The position numbers and the translations under genes are program-made. A DNA stretch of 64,000 nucleotides from contig CACVBU010000359.1 of NCBI GenBank assembly GCA_902728285.1, positions 2,518,386-2,582,385 of the forward strand, given 5' to 3'. Under the pieces are notes generated by a model. It made no database searches. It saw nothing but the letters and a program-made list of their open reading frames with translations, and was not told the origin of the DNA. The stretch is from Clytia hemisphaerica. Lineage: Eukaryota; Cnidaria; Hydrozoa; Leptothecata; Clytiidae. This document shows positions 22,699 to 34,900 of this stretch, piece after piece (the first letter of the stretch is position 1; each line of letters starts with the position of its first letter).

Positions 22699-22852
22699 AG
22701 ATCGTGTTCGCACGTGACGGTTCCGTTTCTCTCCGAAACGAAATGAAGCCATTCTATTGGTTAGAAGTGACGTAAAACTTGAATGAAGCCAATAGAATGG
22801 CTTCATTTCGTTTCGGAGCGAAACGGCACCGTCACGTGCAAACATGGTCTTA
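22699..22852. mobile_element. Palindromic MITE around AATGAAGCCATTCTATTGG
   Basis: Arms of about 60 bp match: GCACGTGACGGTTCCGTTTC on the left against GAAACGGCACCGTCACGTGC on the right, with AATGAAGCCATTCTATTGG inverted inside. About 150 bp, single copy in the window. Confidence 0.75.
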
Positions 22853-23640
22853 AAAGAGCGATATAATAAGGGACTTGGTTCGAGTTTGCATCGTAGGGGA
22901 GTCGGCCGAAGGAGCATAACAATTAAGAGGGGTAGTTGATAAAGCCGAGACTTAGATTTTCAAATTACATATTTTTCAAACATCTTGATGCAAGATGGAA
23001 TTAATTATCAAATATTATTTCTGGTTAAAACCTCAAAATTACTTTTAAAACTATATACAATAGGTTCCAGGTTACCCGTGGACTTCATTCAAACTCTAAA
23101 AAACTCAGTAAGCAAATAAATTAGCAAAAAATTATTCTTAAAATATCAAGTAATTTTTTTTGTTATCTTTTGCTTGAAAATCCAGCTTGGAGTATCTGAC
23201 CAGCTGATACTCAGCTTTTCAAATCGTGTGTCATTTAATGACACTTTATGAGTTAGCACAATCCAAAAATATGATTTCTTAAAATGAAAAGGCTAATTTC
23301 TGAGTAAAATCAGTCCGAAATAGAACTATCAGAGGGTCAAAATTAATTTTTTTCTACCAGCATAGTTACACCCTCTTAAAATATCTGGTGTGGGGCCAGA
23401 AATCAGGGCATGTTCATTATTTCCGATAGTCTGCAACTCTGGAAAGAATATTATAATCATAAAACTTATAAAAAAACTATTTACAATTCAGGTCAACTAC
23501 AACCCACCACACCCTTATATACAATGTCTTTGGTCCATGTTAAGAAGTTTATAAAACATCTGTTATGTCCAGTATTTATCAGTTGCCTTACCATAACCAT
23601 CATACTATAGTCACTGGTTTTAGCGAAGCGAGTCTAGATT
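22853..23640. other. Gene-free stretch
   Basis: Only a 66-codon frame of unremarkable composition (23410-23610). It probably holds the 3' end of the gene on -, but no clear AATAAA was found. Confidence 0.35.
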
Positions 23641-23770
23641 CGCATTTTAGGTGTTTCTTTCACCCAAGAATATTGCTTCAACACTCAAAGAGGCGATATT
23701 TTGACATTCTCGCCAACTGAGGATATTTTTCTCCAATCTTTTTACATACAAATGTTTCCATATTTTTGCT

Positions 23771-24535
23771 TTACTCGTCATTATCGTATTCTGTGTACAA
23801 ATTATTTGGTGCCAAGTGCCATTCATGTTCATTCAATTCCCCAGACTTGAATCCAGTTGCAACAAATTCATTTTGATCCCAACCCATCTCTTTTTGAAGT
23901 TTCACTGAATCTTGACTCTTATCAACCGCGTAGAAACATCTTGGAGCCGCTCGTACTTTACTGGCTTGAAATCTGCCTAGAAATTCAGGACAATTTTCGG
24001 CACCAAGGAGTTTCATAATGGGACCAATGATTTTTTGACCCATTTTATGAGGAAGAAGACGAGAGCATGGAACTCTGAAGTCACCTTCAGCAAGTTTGGG
24101 AATCATCAGATAAAGGTGAATGATATATTTTCTTTGAAGTTGATCGAATTTCACATGAGTGATATAAGCCAAACCTTTTTCATTGCCTTTCTCGATCAAT
24201 TTCTTTCGGTTATTGAGATAGAGAACTTCCAAGAAATTTTTTTGTTGGAAAGCTCTGGAAAGAGGAGCAGAAACACTTTCAGCTTTGAATCGATCAAACT
24301 TTTCAGCCTTACTTTCCCATCGAAATTTGTACCAATTAGGTGAACTCAAAATACAGATTTCAGAATGGCTTTTACGTTTACGGCGCTGCATCAACGGGCA
24401 GTCGTAACCAGAGTCACACTCAAAAGGCATCCATTTTGGACCATCGTTACGCGTGTAGATACGTTGGGCCGGCTCCGCATCCGCGCTAACGTAAACGGCT
24501 AGTGATAACAGTAATAATAGTCTTTGATGTAACAT
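23771..24535 (-). CDS. Secreted six-cysteine protein of unknown family
   Basis: 254 residues in one coding exon. Residues 1-18 are a strong signal peptide (Leu-rich, ending ...YVSA). Six cysteines at about 40, 46, 61, 157, 182 and 200 could form three disulfides. A very basic run, MQRRKRKS (about 49-56), could be a cleavage site between an N-terminal piece with CDSGYDC and the rest. The C-terminus is acidic (YTEYDNDE). The ATG lies nine bases after an acceptor (TTTTAG at 24545-24550), so an untranslated first exon is expected and a good candidate ends at 26080. I do not recognise the family; extracellular location is inferred from the signal peptide. Confidence 0.78.
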   Translation of the reverse strand: MLHQRLLLLLSLAVYVSADAEPAQRIYTRNDGPKWMPFECDSGYDCPLMQRRKRKSHSEICILSSPNWYKFRWESKAEKFDRFKAESVSAPLSRAFQQKNFLEVLYLNNRKKLIEKGNEKGLAYITHVKFDQLQRKYIIHLYLMIPKLAEGDFRVPCSRLLPHKMGQKIIGPIMKLLGAENCPEFLGRFQASKVRAAPRCFYAVDKSQDSVKLQKEMGWDQNEFVATGFKSGELNEHEWHLAPNNLYTEYDNDE

Positions 24536-24930
24536 CTCTCTCGTCTAAAATATAGAAAAAAAGATTATTCGATACAACCAGCAACATCAAGACAAAATGT
24601 CTGAAATAAATTTGATAAAAGCAACGATCAGCAAAACTTAAATTCAGTATTTTTGAAATTGTGAAATCTGAGAAAATAGAATCTAAATATATCCTGTGGT
24701 TAAAACTCACTGCTAGGATGTCCGGTAGTGAATAAAAATTTAAGTCACATGTGCAGAAAGATAGAAAGTAACTCAATTGATACCCCGCAGTGCAATAACC
24801 GCTAAATCTTATTTTTAGAGGAAATCACTGCCAATTTAGATCTTGATAATCTCCCAACGACCCCTGTGACATTTTACATAACGATACTTTTGTGACATTT
24901 ATTAAGGGAGGTCATTCATTTAAAGCTTGC

Positions 24931-25263
24931 GCTACAATCGGCGCCGAAATATATTGGCAATTTTGGGTATTTTAACGTTTTTCAGAATTTAAAGATCGGG
25001 CAGGAATTGCAGTTTTAGTACTTCCCCTTTGTTTAATTGGATTTTTCGATTTGGTAGGGGTTAAGTGGCTTCCAGGCTATATTCTCAGCCTTATTCGAAA
25101 AATTTTTAGCTTTTAGATCCTGAGAGCCTTAAATCTAATGTTAAAACTCAGAGTTAAAATTCTACTTTTAAACCGTACTTTAAAGCATCTAAAATTCCTT
25201 TGCGGTTTTAAAGTTTCGAGAGATTTTCCCTTTTGTGCCAAATATTTCGGCACCGATTGTAGA
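24931..25263. mobile_element. TIR element around CTACAATCGGCGCCGAAATA
   Basis: The left end CTACAATCGGCGCCGAAATA matches the inverted right end AAATATTTCGGCACCGATTGTAG. Diverged relatives are at 27770-28130 and 9845-10065. It lies in the proposed intron of the secreted-protein gene. Confidence 0.7.
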
Positions 25264-26079
25264 CCTGTATCTTAAACTTTTTTTAAGAGGTCACTTAGAT
25301 TTTTAAACGCATTCCTTGAAAACATCTGACTTCTCTTTGGTTTCTATCCAGTGATCAACCTCCTTAATATGTATTGGGTTAACTATTTATTGAATCTAGA
25401 AAAGTAGTATGAACCCTTGTTGCCACTCGTTTATATCTTCCAGAGAAACGGGGGAAATTTCCGAATTTTCCTCTTTTCTTAATATCTAGAACAAGATCTA
25501 ACACACATTCCAGACAAATGTTTTACTCAACAAAATTCAGATTATCTAATATGAAAAATGGGACAAAAAGCGAAAAAGGAAAACTGACATCTGATTTTAA
25601 CCACTATCAAGTCAACAACGGATGCACAGGCGGATACCAGTCGAGGCTTTTGTGTTTTAACCCATAATGTTATTCAGTGGTTTTAAAAAGTGTGGATAGA
25701 TGTCAAAAAAGTGTAAAATTCTGTCAAGGATTTTTCTTTGATTATTTTAAATCAACTTTGATGGGAAGTTCATTATCTAGATGTTAAAAACTATTTTTTT
25801 CAAATTTTTTAGTATGCTTTGTAAATTACTAAACATACTTTAAAAGAAAAACTGGTCGAAAACTGGTGAAAATCTCTGTGAATTTAGTTTTTCAAATGTT
25901 GCGCTAAAATTAGTCTCGCCAAAATTTAAATTTGTGTATTTTCCCTGCTTGATCAACTAAATTAGAAGTCTTATACTTATTTACTAAAATCACTTCTCTT
26001 AAAAAAAATCTTACTCGACACAGCGTTCCAACCGCCGAAATATGACAAAACATTCTAAAATTATAGAAAAAATTCTTAC

Positions 26080-26170
26080 CCTGATTCTCAATGCATTGAG
26101 CTTCGTATGCAAACAATAGCACTGGCAAAACTTCTTCTTCACAACTTGGGTCACAATTATTTTATTTCAA
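26080..26170 (-). other. Probable untranslated first exon of the 23771-24535 gene
   Basis: On -, a TATATATA box at 26206-26199 is followed about 30 bp later by a plausible start near 26170. After GAATCAG comes a consensus donor GTAAGA (26079-26074). Splicing to the acceptor at 24544 removes about 1.5 kb and places the ATG nine bases into exon 2. The first-exon ATG gives only a two-codon upstream frame. Confidence 0.55.
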
Positions 26171-26198
26171 ATGAAGTTTCAATTAGTTTTCAACGATG

Positions 26199-26206
26199 TA
26201 TATATA
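26199..26206 (-). promoter_or_regulatory. TATA box
   Basis: TATATATA, placed correctly for the proposed first exon of the secreted-protein gene on -. Confidence 0.5.
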
Positions 26207-27769
26207 CACAACCCCTCGCAACATGGGGTTTCAGAGTATGACATCGGTCTTCTTTGATAAGAATATCTTTATGACTCTCCAATCAATAAACTTTCTCTAG
26301 ACAACAACACACGAAAAACATGTATGCGATGGAGTGCTGATATGTACAAATAAGGTTTCCAAAAATGAGGATTTCACTCTCCCCGGAGAGGTCTTTCGAA
26401 CATAATTAAGATCATATGATACAAGCGTAAGAAAAAAATACCGCATAAATTATTAAACAATAGGGTAATTGTTACGCATCAACCAATAAATAAGGATTAC
26501 TTCGAGAATCGAATGCATAAATTATGTATAGTGAAAGCCGCATTTTTGAGAAAAACAACTTTGAATACAGTCTAGTGAACCGCATTCAAATCATTCTTTC
26601 ATTCAGAATTGAATATAATAGGAATGACTAATACAATGGAGTATTTTGAAGAGCCACGTATAAAACCGGCCGGTAAAATTACTGATACCTTGGGCTAGGA
26701 ATTTATAGTCTAACACTTTCTGATACAAAATATCTTTGTAGCAGGAGTACTCGAATTCCAAGCAGAAACAAAGAATTTTTCTAATTTAATTCATATATTG
26801 TTGCATTTACAGAGAAAATCTAACCTTGAAGAAGTGACCCCAAAAACTCAGATCTCAGATAAAATTAGAAAGCTGGTGTCCGATAATTAGGAGTGGGTTT
26901 CTTAGAAAGTATCAAACAATTCATATATTTAGCGTTTTAATTAGGTAAAGCTTTTACCGACATTTTCAAAAGTAGCTGCCTTTTTGGTTAAATGGAATGT
27001 TCTCACGTAGTCATATCCGTTTATACTAAATAGTCACGTCCAACTGAAGATGTTCTATAGACGTTTTACAATGTACTCGACATGAGAATGCAGGGGGTTT
27101 ACAGACTCCCTAATGTAACTGAGGTAATAAGAAGAAATAAATATTTCAAAAAGTTTGGTCTGAAAAAAACATAATTAAATTTTAAACTTGTTTTGATCAT
27201 GATACTGATGACGTCAATTCGAAAAATGTCTGAAAAATATTAAACGAGTGAGAACTTAGATATGTAAAATGACCTTTTTAGGAATTCGTATCTCTCCAAC
27301 ATGGTATATCTTTTTAACCGGCCGGTTTTGAAGTATCAAACAGAATATATAAGCAATCAGTTGAAAGGTTTCCCGGGTATATATGATACTTTGTAGTGCA
27401 GTCAGTGACCGGAAAGACTTTATTGAGTGAAAGAGCGGGTAAGATTTTCGCCCCGTTGGAAATTTCGGCCAAAATCTCTCTACAAATGCCGTACGGGAAC
27501 AAATTGACTAGGATATCATCCTCATTTGAAACTCAATGCAAAAAAAATTCCAACCATTCCAAATCCACTTTTTTGATCTGGGAACAATAGGACCTCATCT
27601 TGATTGATAGCAAAATTTTTTCTATTATCTTTAGATTTTTTGGTTCCATTAATACCAATTTAAGGGCCCTTATAATATTGGCGGACTTGAAGATGATATA
27701 TTCTTCATTCAACCTCATATGAATGTTTTGTGTAAGATGCAGTGCCTAGTGAACACCGGACATCAAAAC
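26207..27769. other. Gene-free stretch
   Basis: ACCGGCCGGT occurs near 26660 and 27320, possibly marking the ends of an old element. No coding or RNA signal. Confidence 0.35.
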
Positions 27770-28135
27770 TTTTTCGCTATTTTACTACAATCCGTGCCAT
27801 AATATATTTGCACTTTTGGCTAATTTACCATTTTTCGAAAATTGAAGTTCGAGCGAGAATGTCAATTTCCGGCCCTCAACTTGATTTCATCGATTATTTC
27901 GATCTGGGAGGGATTTATTGGTTTCTAGGCTATATTTCAAGCCCTACTGGACCCTTTTTAAACTTTTGGATCCTCAGATCCTAAGGTCCTAAGTCTTAAG
28001 TCTAGCGTTAAAACTCAGAGTTAAAACTCTACCCTTCGAACCTACTTTAGAGCACTTACAAATCGATTGTGGTTTCAAAACACCCCGGTGAATTTCCCTT
28101 TTGTGCCAAGTATTTTGTCCCTGATTGTATGTCTG
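27770..28135. mobile_element. Diverged relative of the 24931-25263 element
   Basis: Shares CAGAGTTAAAACTCTAC, CTAGGCTATATTTCA-type and TTTCCCTTTTGTGCCAA blocks in the same order as 24931-25263. The terminal repeats are eroded. Confidence 0.6.
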
Positions 28136-28721
28136 GTGTACAAAAATTATCCGTTGTTAAGTATTCGATTTCAACGAAAATTCCGCTCCGGACATTCCCA
28201 GTGCGCAGTGCATCGACAGGGTCTTTATTTCCCGTTTTTTATTTGAAAACTTTGATAGCTTATCAAGTTTTTGAGAAAACGCTATCCGGGTACAAATACA
28301 TTTTAACCAAAACAAAAAAAGACACTGTACTAATTTTAACTCACCAATCATTTTTCCCAAATAAATATGATACCAAAAGAATACAAAAGTTATACAAACC
28401 ATACAAATGTTTTTAAGAAAAAATAAATTAAAGATTTATCCTTATAGAAAAATAATACAAAATTTAATTTAGTGACAAACTCGACGTATTCGAGAAAGTA
28501 ATTGACAAACCGTCGTACAAATTAACCCTACGATTGTTTCACTGACGAAACTTTCCTTATGAAAAGAGGGGTAAACGTCTATATGTGACCAGACTAGCGC
28601 TCTTTAATGCATACAAAATTTAGATATTTTATAATTTCGACACAACAAATTTCGTGAATGCTAACTATGACAAAAGCTCAGCCTTGCTTAACATTTCTTA
28701 GATTGTAGATCAGAATACACC

Positions 28722-28920
28722 TTTTCGACCGTAGCCGCCAATTGCCGCGCGGGCATTTTTTGTCCGCTTTATCCCACTAGAACCGTCCCAGTCCTTTTTT
28801 CACACCTATAGACAATAGAAAAAGGTGTAAAAAAAGGATTGGATCGAGTTTAGGAGGATAATTAAATGATAAAGTAGCACGCGCCTGATCGCGCAACTAC
28901 GGTCGGAAAGGTGTATTAAA
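28722..28920. mobile_element. MITE, family C copy 1
   Basis: Left end has TACACCTTTTCGACCGTAGC, then CCGCCAATTGCCGCGCGGGC. The right end is the inverse of the outer part (GGTCGGAAAGGTGTA). A second copy with better-preserved arms is at 55623-55828. It lies directly beyond the stop of the 1262-residue gene. Confidence 0.75.
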
Positions 28921-28959
28921 AAGACATTTACAAGTATTATCACGAAATGTTTTTATGCC

Positions 28960-31900
28960 TTAGTACATTTCCAATCGGATCTTTCGAACCCAGGCTTTTG
29001 CCGGGTTATACCAATTATCACCAAGATAATACTTCACGTTGTGGAAGATCCTGGGAAAGTGATTGACCTTGATGTAAACTTGTTTTCCATTAAGCATAAT
29101 TGAATAATAGTATTTCTTGTCATGTGGGTTTTGGATTTGCTGTACAACTAATTGTGATGGATAGTTCAATGGTAATTGGGGGCTGTTATAACACCAATTA
29201 GCCACGTGATCGATGCCAGTGCAAACATGCAGTTTATTGGTATTTGAGTGGAACCAAATCCCAGGGATTCTATAAAAACAAAGATAAAAAATCAGCTTAG
29301 AAGAAAAGTTTCTTGTCCGTAGAAAAACCCTTCGTGGTCCTTTTGTGTTTTAACCACAACCCCCTTAATTTTAGGAGTCAAAATCTTGGCTAAACCCCGG
29401 TATCTCGAAAATTGGAAACAAAATAACACTTTTACACCGGGTTGTAGAGATTAAAAAACCGGAACACTGACAAAATATAAAGCTAGCCACCGTCACCGTT
29501 TGATTTTAAATACCGTTTTCCCGACTCTTTTCGTCCAATCCCGTAATACCGTACTAAAAAAGGACTAACCCCGTCACATCGTAAAAGTACAAACCCCCCT
29601 TTACTGAGGAATATGATTTATACCTTGAATACGTCCCTCTCTTATTCAATTAGATTTTTAAACAGAGTTCTTCCTGTTTTGAGTTTGCTTATACAGTTGA
29701 TTCTCGCTTATTCGAACTTCTATTATTCGAACTTCTATTATTCGAATCCTTCTATAATTCGAACTAATTCTCAGGCCCCGTCAAAGGTATGCGTTCCCCA
29801 TGACTTAATTCATGAAAAGATCTATTAAAACTAAAAAGGAGATAATGAAGCTACCTGTCACCAACGCGTGCACCATCTCGACCAATTGTTGCATGGAAAA
29901 TATTCGACCATCCATGAACTTTGCCGGTAGGTCGGATTTCCATTGCGAGCGACCAGCCTCTTTTTAATATTGGGACAGTACGGATGAGTCTGTTTCTTCG
30001 GACTGTACTGTAACCTGGAGGTAGTGAAAAAAACATGACAATCACATGTCAATACAAATGTTTTTGTAGTGTCTTATGTCTAATCTACCGTTGTCTCCGA
30101 GCGGATTCTGATACTTCGCGCATGGCATGTATTCACTCTAAAAGCGATGGCTCTGTAAGAGAATTTGCCCAGGTTGGTGTACCGCTTTGATCTTTTTCAT
30201 CCAGTTTTGGGATGAATATTGAATGTGCTTTCAAGCAGTCATTGGCTAAAACAAAACAATCGCACCAAAATCAAGTGCTAATCATAAACATTAGAACCAA
30301 GTCTTTCTTTAGATTACGCTTTCGTTTTAAAGCAAAAAGACAACGCAGTTTGGATTGTTTTGGCTAATCAGCCAGATCAAATCGTTACACTCGCCGTATC
30401 GTTTTAGAGCAGAGCGTGGTATGCGCAAAATTCGGGATTTAATTTTATCATTTTCTCCACAAGATTTACAATATATGTTTTGAAATAAAATTCTTCTTTT
30501 CACTCAGTTGGGAAGTGGCAGAGGGAACAGGCAACCACCCTAATAGCAGCAGTCAAATTTTGGGAAGCTTCAATAGGTAGTGCTTTCCTTTAAAATCTCA
30601 CGATAAAAGATTTTAACCAAAGAAAGATAAATTATTGAACAATTTTTGAATGAGCGCAAAATTGTAAAGTCAGTTATTTATAAATTATAATCTATTTAAA
30701 TCAAAAAATGGTGTTCTTACCCAAATTGTGAGGATGCATTTCCAGTTTAACATTTTTAATCATGGCATTAGCGTTTTTGTGCCAATTATCGCTACCGTAA
30801 TATTTGACGTTGGTGAATACCCTGGGATCGGTGTTGACCACGTTACGAATCAAAACACCATCCACAAAGACTTGATAGTAATATTTGAAATCTTTTGGAC
30901 TCTGAACATTTTGAATAACTACAAGTGTGTCTTTATTGATCGGTAGTGATTTACTCCTGGTGCAATAATCTTTATTACCAGAAACAGCGGAACAAATGTG
31001 GAGGTCGGTAGTTCCGGACCAAAACCATAAAGCGGGCACACGATCACCATATGCAGAATTATCACTTCCAATGCTTGCGTGAAAGATATTACACCATCCA
31101 CTGCACTTTCCTATAGGATAGATAGAATAAAAGCAGACATTTGTACGTTAAAACATACTCTCATACCTAATAGCCAGGGAGTTAAAATTAGCGGGGTGAG
31201 GGGGCTGAAAAAATCTCAAAACTTAATAAGCGGGGCGGGGTTAGAATAAAAGCGTCCTGGGTGGAAAATTTTTGAAAAGGAGGCTAATTCAATAGAATAA
31301 GGGCAAAAGAGGAAACTTTTAAAAATATTTTCCCAAAAATTGATAAACGGTGGGGGGGGGGTTAGAATAAAAATATCCTGGGTGGAAAATTTTCGAAAAA
31401 TTAATTAGGTAACCGGGAGTAGTCATGCTAAAAGAATTTTGCTAAGGACAACTTAGACTACACTCTTAGGATTGACAATTAGTCACATGATCAAAACTCT
31501 ATGCCAAACAAATCCCGCTACGTGCGAAAGCTCTTCTTATTAACAATAGAAAAGAAACCAAAAATCGTGATTGTCTAAAGTAAAAGCTTGTTCTACTACA
31601 TTGTTTCCTCATATATAACCCAATACCAGGTTTGTGCATATTTTTGGTACTATACACAATACAAAATACTTTTACATTTAGTACCAAGCAGCATCCCAGC
31701 TGGCACACAGTGTTGTTTCAATATTCATCTAACGTTCTATGGACGTTGTGATCTAAACGTTGTGTGCCAGCTGGGATACTATTAACTTTTGTTATGCGCA
31801 GATATGTAATTTTTGCGCAGATATGTAATTTTTGCGCAGATATGTAATTATTTTGCGCAGATATGTAATTTCTGCGCAAATATGTAATTATTTTGCGCAA

Positions 31901-34900
31901 CTATGTAATTTCGAGCTGCGCAGATATGTAATTATATTTCTGCGCAGATATGTAAAACACGACCTTTTGGACTTAGTTATTTTTTGAAAAACTGACTCGA
32001 TTTTAACATAAATTTTTCTAATACAAGAAGTAATATCTTGGACTTTGTTCTTGGACTATGCCAAAGATTTGGCAATTGTTGTTTTTATTATAAGCATCAT
32101 CTTTATAAGAAACAAGTCAATATCTTTTTATCAAAGTGATATTGGCTTTCGGCGATTGGTTCTATCAAAGCAACTAGGGGACTGTGCTAAATGAGAAAAA
32201 TTTTGTTTTTCTTATAAGCATCTACTTTATAAGAACACAATTCATAACGCTTAAACCAATGATTATTAGCTTTCGGCGTTTGGTTCTTTCAAAGCAAATA
32301 TAGGATTGTGCTTAAGCTAGAAACATTTATTTTTCTTATAAGCATCAACTTTATAAGAAAACAATTCATAACTTCTAAACCAATGATTATTAGCTTTCGG
32401 CGTTTGGTTCTTTCAAAGCAAATATAGGATTGTGCTTAAGCTAGAAACATTTATTTTTCTTATAAGCATCAACTTTATAAGAAAACAATTCATAACTTCT
32501 AAACCAATGATTATTAGCTTTTGGCATTTGGTTCTTTCAAAGTAAATATAGGATTGTGCTTAAGCTAGAAAATTTTATTTTTCTTACAAGCATCAACTTT
32601 ATAAGAACACAATTCATAACTTCTAAACCAATGATTATTAGCTTTCGGCGTTTGGTTCTTTCAAAGCAAATATTGGATTGTGCTTAAGCTAGAAACATTT
32701 GTTTTTCTTATGAGCATCAACTTTATAAGAACACAATTCATAACTTCTAAACCAATGATTATTAGCTTTCGGCGTTTGGTTCTTTCAAAGCAAATATTGG
32801 ATTGTGCTTAAGCTAGAAATATTTATTTTTCTTATGAGCATCAACTTTATAAGAACACAATTCATAACTTCTAAACCAATGATTATTAGCTTTCGGCGTT
32901 TGGTTCTTTCAAAGTAAATATAGGATTGTGCTTAAGCTAGAAAATGTTAGTTTTCTTATAAGCATCAACTTTATAAGAACACAATTCATAACTCTTAAAC
33001 ACTATTTGTTAGCTTTTGTTTGATAAATCAAATCTCTGAAAGCCTATTCCACTTAGAAAAATATCCTTGTTCTTATAAAATTCTTATAAACTAATGTTAG
33101 ATTTAGGAAAATTGCCTATTTCTTTCGATAGAGCCGTTGCAGAATGCCAATTCCACTTAGAAAAAAATTTAAATTTGTCTCCTTTTAGATGGCTTAAAGT
33201 CGCATATTTTGCCTTAGTTTAATTTGTAAGGGGAAAATAAGAAAGACTTGTAATTTTTTTTAATATCTTTAACAATCAGTGTCAAATTGTCCTGAATGAC
33301 ATTCTTCAGAATTTAAGTTCGAGCGAGAATCATACCTTCAATAATCCCACTCTATTTCATTGGATAATCCAATCAAATATAATGACTTTGCTCGTAGATG
33401 GAACCATGAAAAGGAAAAGGGAGTTTTTATCATGAATTATTCCATGCGTTGGTAAAGACAACCAATAGAATTTTACTTTATCTCACTGTAATGCGTAAAG
33501 AAATGCAATCCATATCTACAAAATCAATAAAGTTTACATAGGTGCGACTATCTCGAGTCGAGGTTCTATCGAAGATCTCAGTATAGGTATTGTACTTTTT
33601 TATTAGGTTGTACCGATAAGATAAATAGAAAATCCGAATCTAGAGCTTACCTTGCTATAGATGGGTTCACTTTTTTTTTAAGAATTTGGATACTCTTATT
33701 TTTTTGAGGTTTCAGCCTAAAGATATTCTTAACATGTTGTCCCTTGTTAACTTTGTAAAAACTACCGTATTTCTTCGAATAAACGTCCTGGGCCTCTTTT
33801 TTATTTTAAGACTTTCAGGAGGGGTGTTTATTCGAGGGGTGTTAAAGAAAGGGGTGTTAATTGAAAAATTTAAAACCTCCTATTGAGGGGAGTCTTTTCC
33901 CTCAGAGAAGGAGCGTGTATTCGAAGGAATACGGTAATTACCGAAAGGTATATAATATGCTACAAAGAGTTATTTGATTCTCATAAAGCTGATGCTTATA
34001 AGAAAAATAAATATAGTCATATTATGCGTCATCCCTTGTTTACTTGCAAAAACTAATAAACGAAAGATATATTACCCTCTATCAAGAGTTATTGCTTTGA
34101 TTCTTGTAAAGTAGTTGCTTATAAGAAAAATAATTATTTTCATTTTAGGTGCTATTCCATGTTTACTTTGAAAGAACCAATCACCGAAAGCTAAAACTTA
34201 GTGGTTGAAAAGTTATAGATCATTTTCTTATAAAGATGATGCTTATAAGAAAAATAATTTTTTCCATTTTAGGCGCTATTCTATGTTTGCTTTGAAAGAA
34301 CCAATCACCGAAAGCTAAAACTTAGTGGTTGAAAAGTTATAGATCATTTTCTTATAAAGATGATGCTTATAAGAAAAATAATTACTTTCATTTTAGGCGC
34401 TATTCTATGTTTGCTTTGAAAGAACCAATCACCGAAAGTTAAAACTTAGTGGTTGAAAAGTTATAGATCATTTTCTTATAAAGATGAATATAAGAAAAAT
34501 AATTTTTTCCATTTTAGGCGCTATTCCATGTTAGCTTTGAAAGAACCAATCACCGAAAGTTAAAACTTATTCGTTGAAAAGTTATAGATTATTTTCTTAT
34601 AAAGGTGATGCTTATAAGAAAAATAATTTTTTCAATTTTAGGGGCTATTCCATGTTAGCTTTGAAAGAACCAATCACCGAAAGTTAAAACTTATTCGTTG
34701 AAAAGTTATAGATTATTTTCTTATAAAGATGATGCTTATAAGAAAAATAATTTTTTCAATTTTAAGCGCTATTCCATGTTAGCTTTGAAAGAACCAATCA
34801 CAGAAAGTTAAAACTTATTCGTTGAAAAGTTATAGATCAGTTTCTTATAACGATGATTCTTATAATAGTAGATGCTCATAATAAGATATTACTACTTGTA

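Noticed and set aside
26653-27330. Transposon bounded by ACCGGCCGGT
   Set aside because: The word is itself palindromic and flanking similarity is too short to call ends.
31718-31900. Repetitive 60-codon frame over GCGCAGATATG units
   Set aside because: It is a translation of transposon tip repeats, mirrored at 35051-35257 on the other strand.
31795-31955. CRISPR-like array
   Set aside because: Units are directly adjacent or separated by short A/T spacers, mirrored 3 kb away, and the genome is eukaryotic; it is a foldback arm.
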